Below are positions 30,916 to 39,767 of a DNA stretch of 64,000 nucleotides, piece by piece; positions within the stretch are counted from its first letter, which is position 1; every line of letters begins with the position of its first letter. The notes under the pieces were generated by a model. The model saw only the letters and a list, made by a program, of their open reading frames with translations. It made no database searches and was not told the origin of the DNA. This DNA comes from Leclercia adecarboxylata (GTDB taxonomy: Bacteria; Pseudomonadota; Gammaproteobacteria; Enterobacterales; Enterobacteriaceae), in contig NZ_CP040889.1 in NCBI RefSeq assembly GCF_006171285.1, positions 558,001 through 622,000 of the forward strand, read 5' to 3'. Made by a program: the position numbers and the translations under genes.

Positions 30916-31275
30916 ATGATCAAGGAACGAATGACGCCGGAAGAGCTGGCCCGGCTCACAGGCTACAGCCGACAGACCATCAATAAATGGGTGCGCAAAG
31001 AGGGTTGGTCCACATCACCGAAACCCGGTGTTCAGGGCGGTAAAGCGCGCCTGGTGCATGTGAATGAGAAAGTTCGGGAGTTTATTCGCAACGCACGCAG
31101 AGCCCCGGATGTGGTGCCCTCACCTGACGTTTATGCAGATAACTCGCTACAGGCCCTGCTGATCACGCTGGCTAACGAAATGACACCCACGGAACAGAAA
31201 CAACTGACCTCTTTATTACTCCGGGAAGGGATCACCGGATTGTTGCAACGCTTAGGGATCCGCGAGCAAAAATAA
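30916..31275 (+). CDS. yfeC: YfeC, DUF1323 putative DNA-binding protein
   Basis: A 119-aa protein with an N-terminal helix-turn-helix-like region (TPEELARLTGYSRQTINKWV) and a conserved KPGVQGGKARLVHV wing. The C-terminal half is helical (MTPTEQKQLTSLLLREGITGLLQRLGI). E. coli YfeC is of similar size. It is one of a tandem paralogous pair with yfeD, whose start codon follows its stop with a 1-nt gap. Targets unknown. Confidence 0.88.
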   Translation: MIKERMTPEELARLTGYSRQTINKWVRKEGWSTSPKPGVQGGKARLVHVNEKVREFIRNARRAPDVVPSPDVYADNSLQALLITLANEMTPTEQKQLTSLLLREGITGLLQRLGIREQK

Positions 31276-31276
31276 T

Positions 31277-31663
31277 ATGAAAAAATTACGTAGCAAAATG
31301 ACCACCGAAGAGCTGTCGGATACGCTGGGGGTCGCCAGGCAAACCGTTAACCGCTGGGTACGCAAGAATAACTGGAAAACGGAAGGCATTAATGGCGTTA
31401 AAGGCGGTAAAGCGCGTCTCATTCATATTGATGCGCAGGTGCGCGAGCACATCATGAACATCCCCGCCATTCGTAAACGACAGGCTAACTATCAGCTTGC
31501 TGAAACCGCGGCCAGCTATGAGCCCGTTGCCGTGCTGCGTCAGATTATCGATGCGCTGGAAAATATGACTCCGCCAGAACAGGAGCGGCTTGCCGTTTTA
31601 CTGGCGCGGGAAGGAATACAGGGTTTTCTGGTGCGGCTGAATATTCATCAGCCAGAGGAATAA
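31277..31663 (+). CDS. yfeD: YfeD, DUF1323 putative DNA-binding protein
   Basis: A 128-aa paralogue of the preceding YfeC: MTTEELSDTLGVARQTVNRW, GVKGGKARLIHI and C-terminal MTPPEQERLAVLLAREGIQG align over the full length. The middle linker is longer. It is co-transcribed with yfeC. The pair probably arose by duplication; both copies are kept with intact helix-turn-helix residues. Function not known to me. Confidence 0.88.
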   Translation: MKKLRSKMTTEELSDTLGVARQTVNRWVRKNNWKTEGINGVKGGKARLIHIDAQVREHIMNIPAIRKRQANYQLAETAASYEPVAVLRQIIDALENMTPPEQERLAVLLAREGIQGFLVRLNIHQPEE

Positions 31664-31690
31664 AAAACGGCAGGGAAACCTGCCGTTTTG
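31663..31690. terminator. Bidirectional terminator yfeD/gltX
   Basis: AAACGGCAGG, loop GAAA, CCTGCCGTTT with A-run and T-rich flank, between convergent genes. Confidence 0.9.
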
Positions 31691-31704
31691 TTTTTGCTTT
31701 CTGA

Positions 31705-33120
31705 TTACTGCTGGCTTTCGCGCTCAGCAATAAAATCGAGCGCTCTGTTGATACGCGCCACGCTGCGGGTTTTACCAATCGCGTGTACGGTAACGTCCAG
31801 CGCCGGGGACTGACCGGCACCGGTAACAGCGACACGCAGCGGCATGCCTACTTTACCCATCCCGACTTCCAGCTCATCTGCTGTCGCCTGAATGGCATTA
31901 TGGACATTCTCAGCGCTCCAGTCGGTAATAGCAGCCAGTTTATCGCGAACCACTTCCAGCGGCTGACGCGCAACCGGGCGCAGGTGCTTCTTCGCGGCGT
32001 CGGCGTCAAACTCATCGTATTCTTCATAGAAGTAACGGCAGTTTTCCGCGATCTCTTTCAGGGTTTTACAGCGCTCGCCCAGCAGTTTGATCAGATCGGC
32101 CAGCTGTGGACCGTTGCGGGTATCGATGTTCGCCTGCTCAATATGCCACTGCAGCTGGGTCGCAACGTACTCTGGCGGCAGAGTATTGATGTAGTGATGG
32201 TTCAGCCACAGCAGTTTATCGGTATTGAACGCACTCGCAGACTTACCTACCGCGCTCAGGGTAAAGAGCTTGATCATCTCTTCACGGCTGAAGATCTCCT
32301 GATCGCCATGGGACCAGCCCAGACGCACCAGATAGTTCAGCAGCGCTTCCGGCAGGTAGCCGTCATCGCGATACTGCATCACGCTGACCGCGCCGTGGCG
32401 TTTGGAGAGCTTTTTACCGTCGTCACCGTTGATCATTGAAACGTGCGCATAAACCGGTACAGGTGCATTCAGCGCTTTAAGGATGTTGATCTGGCGTGGG
32501 GTGTTGTTGATGTGGTCTTCGCCACGCACCACGTGGGTGATCGCCATATCCCAGTCATCAACCACAACACAGAAGTTATAGGTTGGTGAGCCGTCGGTAC
32601 GGCGGATAATCAGATCGTCCAGCTCCTGGTTGCTGAATTCGATCGGGCCGCGGATCTGATCGTCAAAAATGACCGAGCCTTCCTGCGGGTTAGCGAAACG
32701 CACTACGCAGGGTTCGTCCGCCGCGTGGTGTGAATGATCGTGACGGCAGCGGCCGTCGTAGCGCGGCTTTTCGTTATTCGCCATCTGCTCTTCGCGCAGC
32801 GCTTCCAGACGCTCTTTCGAGCAGTAGCACTTATAGGCAGTGCCCGCTTCCAGCATGTCATCAATAACGGCGTTGTAGCGATCAAAACGTTTGGTCTGGA
32901 AATAAGGGCCTTCGTCCCACTCCAGATTAAGCCAGTTCATACCATCCATAATGGCTTCGATTGCTTCCGGCGTGGAGCGTTCGAGATCGGTATCTTCGAT
33001 ACGCAGCACAAACTCACCGCCCTGGTTGCGAGCAAACAGCCAGGAATAGAGAGCAGTACGCGCACCGCCGACGTGCAGGTAGCCTGTCGGGCTTGGCGCG
33101 AAGCGAGTTTTGATTTTCAT
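31705..33120 (-). CDS. gltX: Glutamyl-tRNA synthetase
   Basis: A 471-aa class I aminoacyl-tRNA synthetase charging tRNA-Glu. It has the HIGH-like motif [16 protein letters not shown] at residues 7-22, the KMSKS-like KLSKRHG, and CYCSKE with a C-x-C-type zinc-binding stretch further on (CRHDHS). Length equals E. coli GltX. It is divergent from the tRNA-Val/Lys operon, as in E. coli. Confidence 0.97.
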   Translation of the reverse strand: MKIKTRFAPSPTGYLHVGGARTALYSWLFARNQGGEFVLRIEDTDLERSTPEAIEAIMDGMNWLNLEWDEGPYFQTKRFDRYNAVIDDMLEAGTAYKCYCSKERLEALREEQMANNEKPRYDGRCRHDHSHHAADEPCVVRFANPQEGSVIFDDQIRGPIEFSNQELDDLIIRRTDGSPTYNFCVVVDDWDMAITHVVRGEDHINNTPRQINILKALNAPVPVYAHVSMINGDDGKKLSKRHGAVSVMQYRDDGYLPEALLNYLVRLGWSHGDQEIFSREEMIKLFTLSAVGKSASAFNTDKLLWLNHHYINTLPPEYVATQLQWHIEQANIDTRNGPQLADLIKLLGERCKTLKEIAENCRYFYEEYDEFDADAAKKHLRPVARQPLEVVRDKLAAITDWSAENVHNAIQATADELEVGMGKVGMPLRVAVTGAGQSPALDVTVHAIGKTRSVARINRALDFIAERESQQ

Positions 33121-33332
33121 GAAGTGGCCTTACAGTGATAAAGATGCCGACAACCGGCATATCCTGGAAACTAAAGTGGGCAATATTCTATCACTCCAGC
33201 CTGATTCCTCAATCTTGTTGCTGTCAGATCGTTCTTTGTAGCCGTTTTTGTTTAGAAATCATGCATCACAGGTGTTTTTGCGATCGTTTTGTTTAATTTT
33301 ACGACGAACGAACAAAATCTTTAGAAAAGGCG

Positions 33333-33360
33333 TTGACTCATTTTCAACTCTCCCTATAAT
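33333..33360 (+). promoter_or_regulatory. Promoter of the tRNA-Val/Lys operon
   Basis: TTGACT (33333-33338), 16-bp spacer, TATAAT (33355-33360) and a GCGACTCC discriminator, 18 bp before the first tRNA. The A/T-rich tract upstream (33240-33330) fits a UP element or Fis region. Confidence 0.88.
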
Positions 33361-33377
33361 GCGACTCCACACAGCGG

Positions 33378-33453
33378 GGGTGATTAGCTCAGCTGGGAGA
33401 GCACCTCCCTTACAAGGAGGGGGTCGGCGGTTCGAACCCGTCATCACCCACCA
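33378..33453 (+). tRNA. valU: tRNA-Val (TAC), copy 1
   Basis: 76 nt, GGGTGATTAGCTCAGC..., anticodon TAC in CCTTACAAGG, CCA encoded. It differs from the next two copies by a single base in the T-loop (TTCGAAC instead of TTCGATC, position 59). Confidence 0.97.
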
Positions 33454-33497
33454 ACTACTTTATGTAGTCTCCGCCGTGTAGCAAGAAATTGAGAAGT

Positions 33498-33573
33498 GGG
33501 TGATTAGCTCAGCTGGGAGAGCACCTCCCTTACAAGGAGGGGGTCGGCGGTTCGATCCCGTCATCACCCACCA
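33498..33573 (+). tRNA. valX: tRNA-Val (TAC), copy 2
   Basis: 76 nt, anticodon TAC, CCA encoded, T-loop TTCGATC. It is 44 nt after copy 1. Confidence 0.97.
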
Positions 33574-33621
33574 CTTTCTCGCCAGCTGGATTTCTTGCAG
33601 TAGTAAATGAAGTACCGAAGT

Positions 33622-33697
33622 GGGTGATTAGCTCAGCTGGGAGAGCACCTCCCTTACAAGGAGGGGGTCGGCGGTTCGATCCCGTCATCACCCACCA
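33622..33697 (+). tRNA. valY: tRNA-Val (TAC), copy 3
   Basis: 76 nt, identical to copy 2, anticodon TAC, CCA encoded. It is followed after 4 nt by tRNA-Lys. Confidence 0.97.
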
Positions 33698-33701
33698 CTT
33701 C

Positions 33702-33777
33702 GGGTCGTTAGCTCAGTTGGTAGAGCAGTTGACTTTTAATCAATTGGTCGCAGGTTCGAATCCTGCACGACCCACCA
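33702..33777 (+). tRNA. lysV: tRNA-Lys (TTT)
   Basis: 76 nt, GGGTCGTTAGCTCAGTTGG..., anticodon TTT in GACTTTTAATC, CCA encoded. It is the last gene of the valUXY-lysV operon. Confidence 0.97.
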
Positions 33778-33781
33778 ATGT

Positions 33782-33808
33782 AAAAAAGCGCCCTAAAGGC
33801 GCTTTTTT
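33782..33808 (+). terminator. Terminator of the tRNA-Val/Lys operon
   Basis: GCGCC (33788-33792), loop CTAAA, GGCGC (33798-33802), six T; starts 5 nt after the tRNA-Lys CCA. Confidence 0.9.
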
Positions 33809-33844
33809 GCTATCTGCAATCCCTACCAGTTCAGGTAGATATTC

Positions 33845-33871
33845 TCAAGTCCTTCAATTTTCTGCCGATAC
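33845..33871 (+). promoter_or_regulatory. Sigma-28 (FliA) promoter of the FlxA-like gene
   Basis: TCAAGTCC (33845-33852), exactly 11 bp, GCCGATAC (33864-33871). This matches the flagellar sigma-28 consensus TAAAGTTT-N11-GCCGATAA in the critical AAGT and GCCGATA parts and spacing, 27 bp before the ATG. Confidence 0.8.
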
Positions 33872-33897
33872 CTCTTCTTTAGGCAGAGGAAATCAGC

Positions 33898-34242
33898 ATG
33901 ACAACTATTCAGGCATCCACACCCTCAATACAAACAAAAAGCAGCGGCAGCAGCAGTGGCTCCGCCGGTAGCGACATTGCATCGCAAATTAGCCGCCTCA
34001 CCTCACAAATTACTAAACTGACCAAACAGCTGAAAGACGTGGCTAACGGCAGCGGCACCGCGGAAGAGAAACAAACCCAGCAGGACCTGCTGCAGGCGCA
34101 GATCAGAATGCTGCAGGCGCAGCTGGAGCAGCTGCAGCGTCGTCAGGCGGAAGAAGCCCAGCAGAAGCAGGACAAACAGCAAGGTAAGGTGGAAGGCGTT
34201 AACTCCCCTTCCGCTGAGCATCAGATTGATATTTACGTCTGA
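33898..34242 (+). CDS. FlxA-like coiled-coil protein of the flagellar regulon
   Basis: A 114-aa Ser- and Gln-rich protein. The N-terminus is disordered (SSGSSSGSAGS); heptad-like helices follow (IASQISRLTSQITKLTKQL; LLQAQIRMLQAQLEQLQRRQ), then a polar tail. It fits the FlxA family, whose E. coli member is in a cryptic prophage and depends on FliA. The sigma-28 promoter directly upstream supports late flagellar expression. An AGGCAGAGGA lies ahead of the start. Function unknown. It stands in the space between lysV and xapR, with no other flagellar gene nearby. Confidence 0.82.
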   Translation: MTTIQASTPSIQTKSSGSSSGSAGSDIASQISRLTSQITKLTKQLKDVANGSGTAEEKQTQQDLLQAQIRMLQAQLEQLQRRQAEEAQQKQDKQQGKVEGVNSPSAEHQIDIYV

Positions 34243-34255
34243 CGCAGCTTAAAAC

Positions 34256-34283
34256 TGTGCAGGCCAGATGCAGCGCCTGCACA
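34256..34283. terminator. Hairpin between the FlxA-like gene and xapR
   Basis: TGTGCAGGC (34256-34264) pairs with GCCTGCACA (34275-34283) across a 10-nt loop, then ATTTCTG. It lies between convergent genes; the poor T-tract makes strength uncertain. Confidence 0.55.
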
Positions 34284-34291
34284 ATTTCTGT

Positions 34292-35176
34292 TTACGCTGT
34301 CAGCGCCGCGATCAGTTTTGCCATCGCCCCCGTCAACTGCTGCTCTTCGTAGACGATATACAGATCCGCCGGAATACGCTCCTCAAGCGGACGGAACACC
34401 ACGCCGGGCCAGTTCATCTGCGCATAGCTGTCCGCGATAAGCGTAATTCCCAGACCCATGCTGATCATAGCGAGTACGGTTTGTGGCTCCATCACTTCAC
34501 GCACCACCCTGGGCGAGAAGCCAACGCTCTGACAAACCCGCTGCAGGAAGGCCCAGTCGGTATGCATGGCGGGCATGGTAACAAAACATTCATACCGTAA
34601 CGCCTCAAGCGGCACGACGTCACGGGCGGTCAGAGCATGATCCTCCGGCATCGCTACCAGAAATGACGACTCGTGCAGGCGTACACGGGTAAATCCCGCC
34701 ATCGGCTCCGTCGCCATTCGCCAGATGCCCGCATCCAGCTCGCGTCTTTCCAGCAGCGCCATCTGCTTTGCAGGCATTTTTTCCCGGAAAATCAGCTCGA
34801 TGTCAGGATGCGTTTTCAGAAACTGGTGCATAACAGGGCGCATCTTTCCCCACATCGCCGTGCCCACCACGCCAAGCTCAATTCGCCCTGCTTCACCCCG
34901 CCCAATCTGCTCTACCCGCGCCAGAATCTGGTTCGCACTGGAGAGCAAGCGACGTGACTCTTCCATCAGGATTTTACCGGCATGGGTTAATGCCACACTG
35001 CGGGAGTGACGAAGAAACAACAGCGTACCGAGCTGCTGTTCCAGCTCTTTGATATGCATACTTAAGGGGGGTTGGGACATGTTAAGACGGGCCGCAGCCC
35101 GTCCAAAATGAAGTTCTTCTGCCACGGCGAGAAAGTAACGCAGCAGCTTTAGATCGATGCGGGTTGTTCGTTCCAT
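34292..35176 (-). CDS. xapR: XapR, LysR-type activator of the xanthosine operon
   Basis: A 294-aa LysR regulator: N-terminal winged helix-turn-helix (LKLLRYFLAVAEELHFGRAAARLNMSQPPLSMHIKELE, quoted here as two overlapping conserved blocks) and a substrate-binding domain from about 90. E. coli XapR activates xapAB with xanthosine or deoxyinosine and has the same length with ATG 35176; a GTG at 35179 is also in frame. It is located directly downstream of xapX and xapB on the same strand. Confidence 0.92.
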   Translation of the reverse strand: MERTTRIDLKLLRYFLAVAEELHFGRAAARLNMSQPPLSMHIKELEQQLGTLLFLRHSRSVALTHAGKILMEESRRLLSSANQILARVEQIGRGEAGRIELGVVGTAMWGKMRPVMHQFLKTHPDIELIFREKMPAKQMALLERRELDAGIWRMATEPMAGFTRVRLHESSFLVAMPEDHALTARDVVPLEALRYECFVTMPAMHTDWAFLQRVCQSVGFSPRVVREVMEPQTVLAMISMGLGITLIADSYAQMNWPGVVFRPLEERIPADLYIVYEEQQLTGAMAKLIAALTA

Positions 35177-35221
35177 CACCCCTGCGCTCCTTACAGAAAA
35201 GAGAGTAACGGAACGAATTTA

Positions 35222-35389
35222 TCATACCGCCTGGCGAAAAATGAATTGAACCGCAATGTAGCCAAGATACATAAATACGATGGAAAGTACGCCGGGTAAC
35301 ACATTGGGTGCCGGAATAGGTAACCGGCATAAGGTGAATAACGCCCCGATACCGAAACCAATGCCCGATGAGAAAAGAATGTCTTTCAT
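35222..35389 (-). CDS. xapX: XapX-domain small membrane protein
   Basis: A 55-aa protein, MKDILFSSGIGFGIGALFTL then CRLPIPAPNVLPGVLSIVFMY, with two hydrophobic segments joined by a Pro-rich turn. This is the XapX/DUF1427 signature. ATG 35389 has AGGGA 7 nt upstream; the open frame reaches 35425 without a better start. It lies between xapR and xapB on the same strand, 57 nt after xapB, so it is probably part of the xap operon. Role unknown; an accessory to nucleoside transport is inferred from place only. Confidence 0.85.
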   Translation of the reverse strand: MKDILFSSGIGFGIGALFTLCRLPIPAPNVLPGVLSIVFMYLGYIAVQFIFRQAV

Positions 35390-35446
35390 ACACTGTCCCT
35401 GCTGATTAAATGGACTGGCGAGCATCCCCTCGCCAGTAAAAATGCC

Positions 35447-36703
35447 CTAGTGGGTCAAAGACTGAGCCGCTAACGCTTCAGGCTTATGCTGATATTTGAA
35501 GCACACCGCAAAGATCGCTGCCAGCGCCAGGGTATAGGCCGCAAACAGCAACCAGATGGTTTGCCAGTCTTTAACGCCCTCCACCGAGAAGTAATCCACC
35601 GCCATCCCGCTCAGAATGGAGCCGACCCAGGCGCCGACGCCATTCACCATGGTCATAAACAGCCCTTGCGCGCTGGCGCGAATGGTGGAGCTCACCTCCT
35701 GTTCGACGAATACCGAGCCCGAAATATTGAAGAAATCGAACGCGCAGCCATACACAATCATCGACATCAGCAGCAGAACCACGCCTGTTGGAGACGGATC
35801 GCCAAAGGCAAAGAAACCAAAGCGTAAGGTCCAGGCTAGCATGCTCATCAGCATCACGGTTTTGATGCCATAACGCTTCAGGAAGAACGGGATGGTCAGG
35901 ATGAAGCCCACCTCTGCCATCTGCGAAACGGAGAGCAAAATGGAGGGATACTTAACGACAAAGCTCTCAGCAAACGCCGGGTCACGGGCAAAATCGTGGA
36001 GAAACGGATTGCCAAAGACGTTAGTGATTTGCAGCACCGCGCCAAGCATCATCGCGAACAGAAAGAAGATGGCCATCCGCGGATTTTTAAACAGCACGAA
36101 GGCATCCAGACCGAGCTTGCTGATAAGCGTGGTTGCCGCGCTCTTTTCAGCAATCGGGATCTTCGGTAGCGTCAGCGCGTAGGACGACAGCAGCAATGAG
36201 GCACCCGCGGCGATAAACAGCTGCGTGCTGCTCAGCTCAAGGCCCATCAGACTCACCGTCCACATGGCGAGAATAAACCCTAACGTGCCAAACATCCGCA
36301 CAGGCGGAAAGGCCGTAACAGGATCCTTTCCTGCCTGGGCAAGACACGAATAGGAGATGCTGTTTGAGAGCGCAATGGTCGGCATATAGGCCATGGCGTT
36401 AATCAGCATCACCCAGAACATAGTGTCCGGATCGGTCACGGTCGTCGCATACAGCAGCATTCCGGCGCAGACCAGATGACACAGCATGTAGGCCCGTTCG
36501 GCACGCAGCCATTTGTCGGCAATAATTCCCATAATGCCGGGCATGATAATCGCCGCCAGCCCTTTGGAGCTGTAGACCATGCCGACGTTGGCACCGCTAA
36601 AATGGAGGGTGTTAATCATGTATGACCCCAGGGTGACAAGCCAGCTTCCCCAGATGAAATACTGCAAAAACGACATGATCTTCAGTCGAGAGGTTATACC
36701 CAT
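35447..36703 (-). CDS. xapB: XapB, xanthosine permease
   Basis: A 418-aa nucleoside:proton symporter of the NHS family in the inner membrane (12 helices expected) that takes up xanthosine. FLQYFIWGSWLVTLGSYMIN, GIIADKWLRAERAYMLCHL, FDFFNISGSVFVEQE and RASAQGLFMTMVNGVGAWVG are conserved with E. coli XapB (418 aa). ATG 36703 has AAGGA upstream; the open frame to 36781 is not used. It is 50 nt downstream of xapA. Confidence 0.94.
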   Translation of the reverse strand: MGITSRLKIMSFLQYFIWGSWLVTLGSYMINTLHFSGANVGMVYSSKGLAAIIMPGIMGIIADKWLRAERAYMLCHLVCAGMLLYATTVTDPDTMFWVMLINAMAYMPTIALSNSISYSCLAQAGKDPVTAFPPVRMFGTLGFILAMWTVSLMGLELSSTQLFIAAGASLLLSSYALTLPKIPIAEKSAATTLISKLGLDAFVLFKNPRMAIFFLFAMMLGAVLQITNVFGNPFLHDFARDPAFAESFVVKYPSILLSVSQMAEVGFILTIPFFLKRYGIKTVMLMSMLAWTLRFGFFAFGDPSPTGVVLLLMSMIVYGCAFDFFNISGSVFVEQEVSSTIRASAQGLFMTMVNGVGAWVGSILSGMAVDYFSVEGVKDWQTIWLLFAAYTLALAAIFAVCFKYQHKPEALAAQSLTH

Positions 36704-36753
36704 TTTTTTATTCCTTGCCGCAGAGGCTAAGCCCCTTTTCAGGGGCATGGGTA

Positions 36754-37587
36754 TCAGGCCAATTTGCGTAAGAAGCCGCAAATCAGGTTGATAAAATTTG
36801 GCCGGGAGAGTTCAGCGGCGGCCAGGGTTTGCGCATGGGAAAGCTTAATGTCGCCCAGCCCTTCCGCCAGGTTGGTAATGGCCGACACGGCAACCACCTT
36901 AAGCCCGCAATGGCGAGCGGCAATCACCTCCGGCACCACGGACATTCCTACCACATCCCCGCCAAGGATCTGCATCATGCGGATCTCTGCCGCCGTTTCG
37001 AAGTTTGGTCCCGGATACGAGACAAACACCCCTTCGGTAAGCGGGAAGCCCTCTTCAGCGGCCACCGCCTGGAGCAGCGCGCGATAATCGGCGTCATAGG
37101 CATTCGCCAGGGAGAAGAAACGCTCGCCATAACGATCGTCGTTCAGACCCACCATCGGCGTTCCTGGCATAGTGTTGATGTGATCGCTTAACGCCACCAG
37201 GCTGCCGGGGCCCACGTTGGGGCGCAACGAGCCTGCGGCATTGGTGCAAAACAGCATCTCGCAGCCCAGCAATTTGAGCGTGCGGATCGCATCGGTCATC
37301 ACGCTCATCCCACGCCCTTCATAGAAATGTCCGCGCCCTTTCATGCACGCCACCGGAACACCCGCCAGATGACCCAGCACCAGCTCGCCGGCATGCCCGT
37401 GGACCGTACTGACCGGGAACCCGGGCAGCTTCTCGTAAGAGATGGCCACAGCGCCTTCAATTTGCTCTGCCAGGGCACCTAAACCCGAGCCGAGGATCAA
37501 TGCCACACGTGGCGTAAAGCCGGGTTTGTAACCGCGAATAATGTCTGCGCTATAGCCGGGATTTGGCGAGAAATGAGAGTGGCTCAT
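36754..37587 (-). CDS. xapA: XapA, purine nucleoside phosphorylase 2
   Basis: A 277-aa PNP/MTAP-family phosphorylase splitting xanthosine, guanosine and inosine to base plus ribose-1-phosphate. It has the phosphate-site GSGLG (LILGSGLGALAEQI), GRGHFYEGRGMSVM, FCTNAAGSLRPNVGPGSLV with the base-binding region, and VGMSVVPEVIAARHCG. Same length as E. coli XapA. It is first gene of xapA-xapB-xapX. Confidence 0.95.
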   Translation of the reverse strand: MSHSHFSPNPGYSADIIRGYKPGFTPRVALILGSGLGALAEQIEGAVAISYEKLPGFPVSTVHGHAGELVLGHLAGVPVACMKGRGHFYEGRGMSVMTDAIRTLKLLGCEMLFCTNAAGSLRPNVGPGSLVALSDHINTMPGTPMVGLNDDRYGERFFSLANAYDADYRALLQAVAAEEGFPLTEGVFVSYPGPNFETAAEIRMMQILGGDVVGMSVVPEVIAARHCGLKVVAVSAITNLAEGLGDIKLSHAQTLAAAELSRPNFINLICGFLRKLA

Positions 37588-37717
37588 GGGAAGTCCTTAT
37601 TATGAGTAAATGTGGGTACCGCCTTTTTATAGCGAGAGGGAGGGGCCCTTTACCAATACACTTTTCCGTGTCGATCGATACAGGTTCTGTATTGATTCAA
37701 AAGAGAATTCAGCTTCC

Positions 37718-37733
37718 CCAGCCGGGAGGCTGG
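37718..37733 (-). terminator. Hairpin after yfeR
   Basis: CCAGCC (37718-37723), loop GGGA, GGCTGG (37728-37733) just downstream of the yfeR stop. No U-run follows on the minus strand, so function as a terminator is uncertain. Confidence 0.4.
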
Positions 37734-37746
37734 CGAAGAAGAAGTA

Positions 37747-38679
37747 TTACGAAGAGATCTGATACAGCGGGTTTTGCGCACGCCCGGCGGTGAGTTCACA
37801 GGCCTGCATCCGCACCACGTCCCACAGCGCCTGAGCTGCGGTGGAGAGCGAACGATTTTTACGTCGCACCAGCATCAACTGTCGCTCCACCACCGGGGTG
37901 AGGCGTTTTACCTGCAAATGGCTTCCCTGCGGCAGGGGCAGCGCCAGGGCGGGTAATACGCTGATGCCAATCCCCGCCTCGACCATCGGAAACAAGGTCG
38001 CCGGATGGCCGATCTCCTGCACAATATCCGCCTCAACCGCAAAACCCGCCAGCGCGGCGTCAATGAGCGGTCGGCTCCCGGAGGCGTAATCCTGTAAGAC
38101 CAGCCGCTGGGCATGAAGCTCCTGCCAGCCCACCGATTCTCGCCCGGCGAAGGGGTGATCGTCGCGGCACAGCAGCAGGAAAGGCTCCGACAGAACCGTC
38201 TCACACTCAAGATCGGTTGCCGCACCGGGATCGATAACGATGCCAAAATCCACCTCCCCCTGGCGAATGCTCTCCAGTACCCACTGCTGGGGGCGGTCGT
38301 GGAGAACAAATTTGATATCCGGGTAGAGGTGATTGCTCCGGGCAATACAGTGGGGGATGAGATGCGCTGAAATGGTCTGGCTGGCGGCCACCCGCACGGT
38401 GCCGGAGAGCTGCTGCCCTACCCGGCCCGCATCCCGTAGCGTGCTGCTCAGCTCATCCAGCAGTCTTTCGAGACGCGCGGCCAGCTGCTGGCCCGCCTCC
38501 GTCAGCACCACTTCCCGCGTAGTACGATCGAGTAGCCGCACGCCGGCCTGCAACTCCAGCTCTTTCACGCTATGGCTCACCGCCGACTGGCTCAGGCCAA
38601 TCATCTCCCCCGCGCGGCTGAAACTCTTCGCCTGCGCGACGGTGACAAATACACGAAGTTGCCGCAGAGAGTAATTCAT
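37747..38679 (-). CDS. yfeR: YfeR, LysR-type regulator
   Basis: A 310-aa LysR regulator (E. coli YfeR 308 aa): helix-turn-helix in [20 protein letters not shown] and [13 protein letters not shown], effector domain from about 90. It is divergent from yfeH with 89 bp between the starts; in Salmonella YfeR is reported to act on yfeH and to respond to osmolarity, which fits the arrangement. In E. coli yfeN lies between xapA and yfeR; here that space is only 159 bp and has no gene. Confidence 0.92.
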   Translation of the reverse strand: MNYSLRQLRVFVTVAQAKSFSRAGEMIGLSQSAVSHSVKELELQAGVRLLDRTTREVVLTEAGQQLAARLERLLDELSSTLRDAGRVGQQLSGTVRVAASQTISAHLIPHCIARSNHLYPDIKFVLHDRPQQWVLESIRQGEVDFGIVIDPGAATDLECETVLSEPFLLLCRDDHPFAGRESVGWQELHAQRLVLQDYASGSRPLIDAALAGFAVEADIVQEIGHPATLFPMVEAGIGISVLPALALPLPQGSHLQVKRLTPVVERQLMLVRRKNRSLSTAAQALWDVVRMQACELTAGRAQNPLYQISS

Positions 38680-38768
38680 CTGTTTTACTCATGAATTGAT
38701 GCAATAAATCAATTTTATTTCTCAAACAGATAAAAGCACAATAGCGCTATCTGTTTTCAGGAGCGTTT

Positions 38769-39767
38769 ATGAAACTTTTCCGCATTCTCGATCCATTCAC
38801 TATCACCCTTATCGTCGTGGTACTGCTCGCCTCCTTCTTCCCTGCCCAGGGTGGCTTTGTCCCCTTTTTTGAAGGTTTGACTACCGCCGCCATCGCGTTG
38901 CTGTTCTTTATGCACGGGGCAAAACTCTCCCGCGAGGCGATTATCGCGGGGGGCAGCCACTGGCGACTTCATCTGTGGGTGATGTGCAGCACCTTTGTTG
39001 TCTTCCCCGTGTTGGGCGTGCTGTTTGCCTGGTGGGCGCCGGTTAACGTCGATCCGGCGATCTATACCGGCTTCCTGTACCTCTGCATATTGCCGGCGAC
39101 GGTGCAGTCGGCAATTGCCTTTACCTCCATGGCGGGGGGCAACGTGGCGGCCGCCGTCTGCTCGGCGTCAGCCTCCAGCCTGTTGGGGATTTTCCTGTCG
39201 CCGCTGCTGGTTGGGCTGGTGATGAACATGCACGGCGCGGAAGGAAGCCTGGATCAGGTGGGCAAAATCATGCTCCAGCTGCTGCTGCCGTTTGTGCTGG
39301 GTCATCTTTCCCGTCCGTGGACCGGGGCCTTTGTGGCGAAGCATAAGAAGTGGATTGCCAAAACCGATCTGTCATCGATTCTGCTGGTGGTCTATTCCGC
39401 GTTCAGCGAAGCCGTGGTGAATGGTATCTGGAATAAGGTGGGGGTTGGTTCGCTGCTGTTTATTGTGGTGGTCAGCCTGGTACTGCTGGGGATTATCATT
39501 GCCATCAACGTCTTTGCCGCCCGCCGCTTTGGCTTTAACAAAGCCGATGAAATCACCATTGTCTTCTGCGGTTCGAAAAAGAGCCTGGCAAACGGTATCC
39601 CGATGGCCAACATTCTGTTCCCGACCTCGGTGATCGGGATGATGGTGCTGCCGCTGATGATCTTCCACCAGCTGCAGCTGATGATTTGCGCGGTGCTGGC
39701 ACGTCGCTACAAACGCCAGACCGAGGAGTTGCAGGCCCGGGAGCAGGCCCGCGAGGCAAAAGTTTAA
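38769..39767 (+). CDS. yfeH: YfeH, SBF-like bile acid:sodium symporter family protein
   Basis: A 332-aa membrane protein with about ten helices of the SBF-like group: FMHGAKLSREAIIAGGSHWRLH, FLYLCILPATVQSAIAF, CGSKKSLANGIPMAN. The fold is that of ASBT transporters but the bacterial substrate is not established. It is divergent from yfeR, its probable regulator. Its last 4 bases overlap the end of convergent ypeB. Confidence 0.9.
   Translation: MKLFRILDPFTITLIVVVLLASFFPAQGGFVPFFEGLTTAAIALLFFMHGAKLSREAIIAGGSHWRLHLWVMCSTFVVFPVLGVLFAWWAPVNVDPAIYTGFLYLCILPATVQSAIAFTSMAGGNVAAAVCSASASSLLGIFLSPLLVGLVMNMHGAEGSLDQVGKIMLQLLLPFVLGHLSRPWTGAFVAKHKKWIAKTDLSSILLVVYSAFSEAVVNGIWNKVGVGSLLFIVVVSLVLLGIIIAINVFAARRFGFNKADEITIVFCGSKKSLANGIPMANILFPTSVIGMMVLPLMIFHQLQLMICAVLARRYKRQTEELQAREQAREAKV

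Noticed and set aside
33248-33481. 77-aa frame running into the first tRNA-Val
   Set aside because: It crosses a consensus tRNA promoter and a tRNA gene; not a protein gene.
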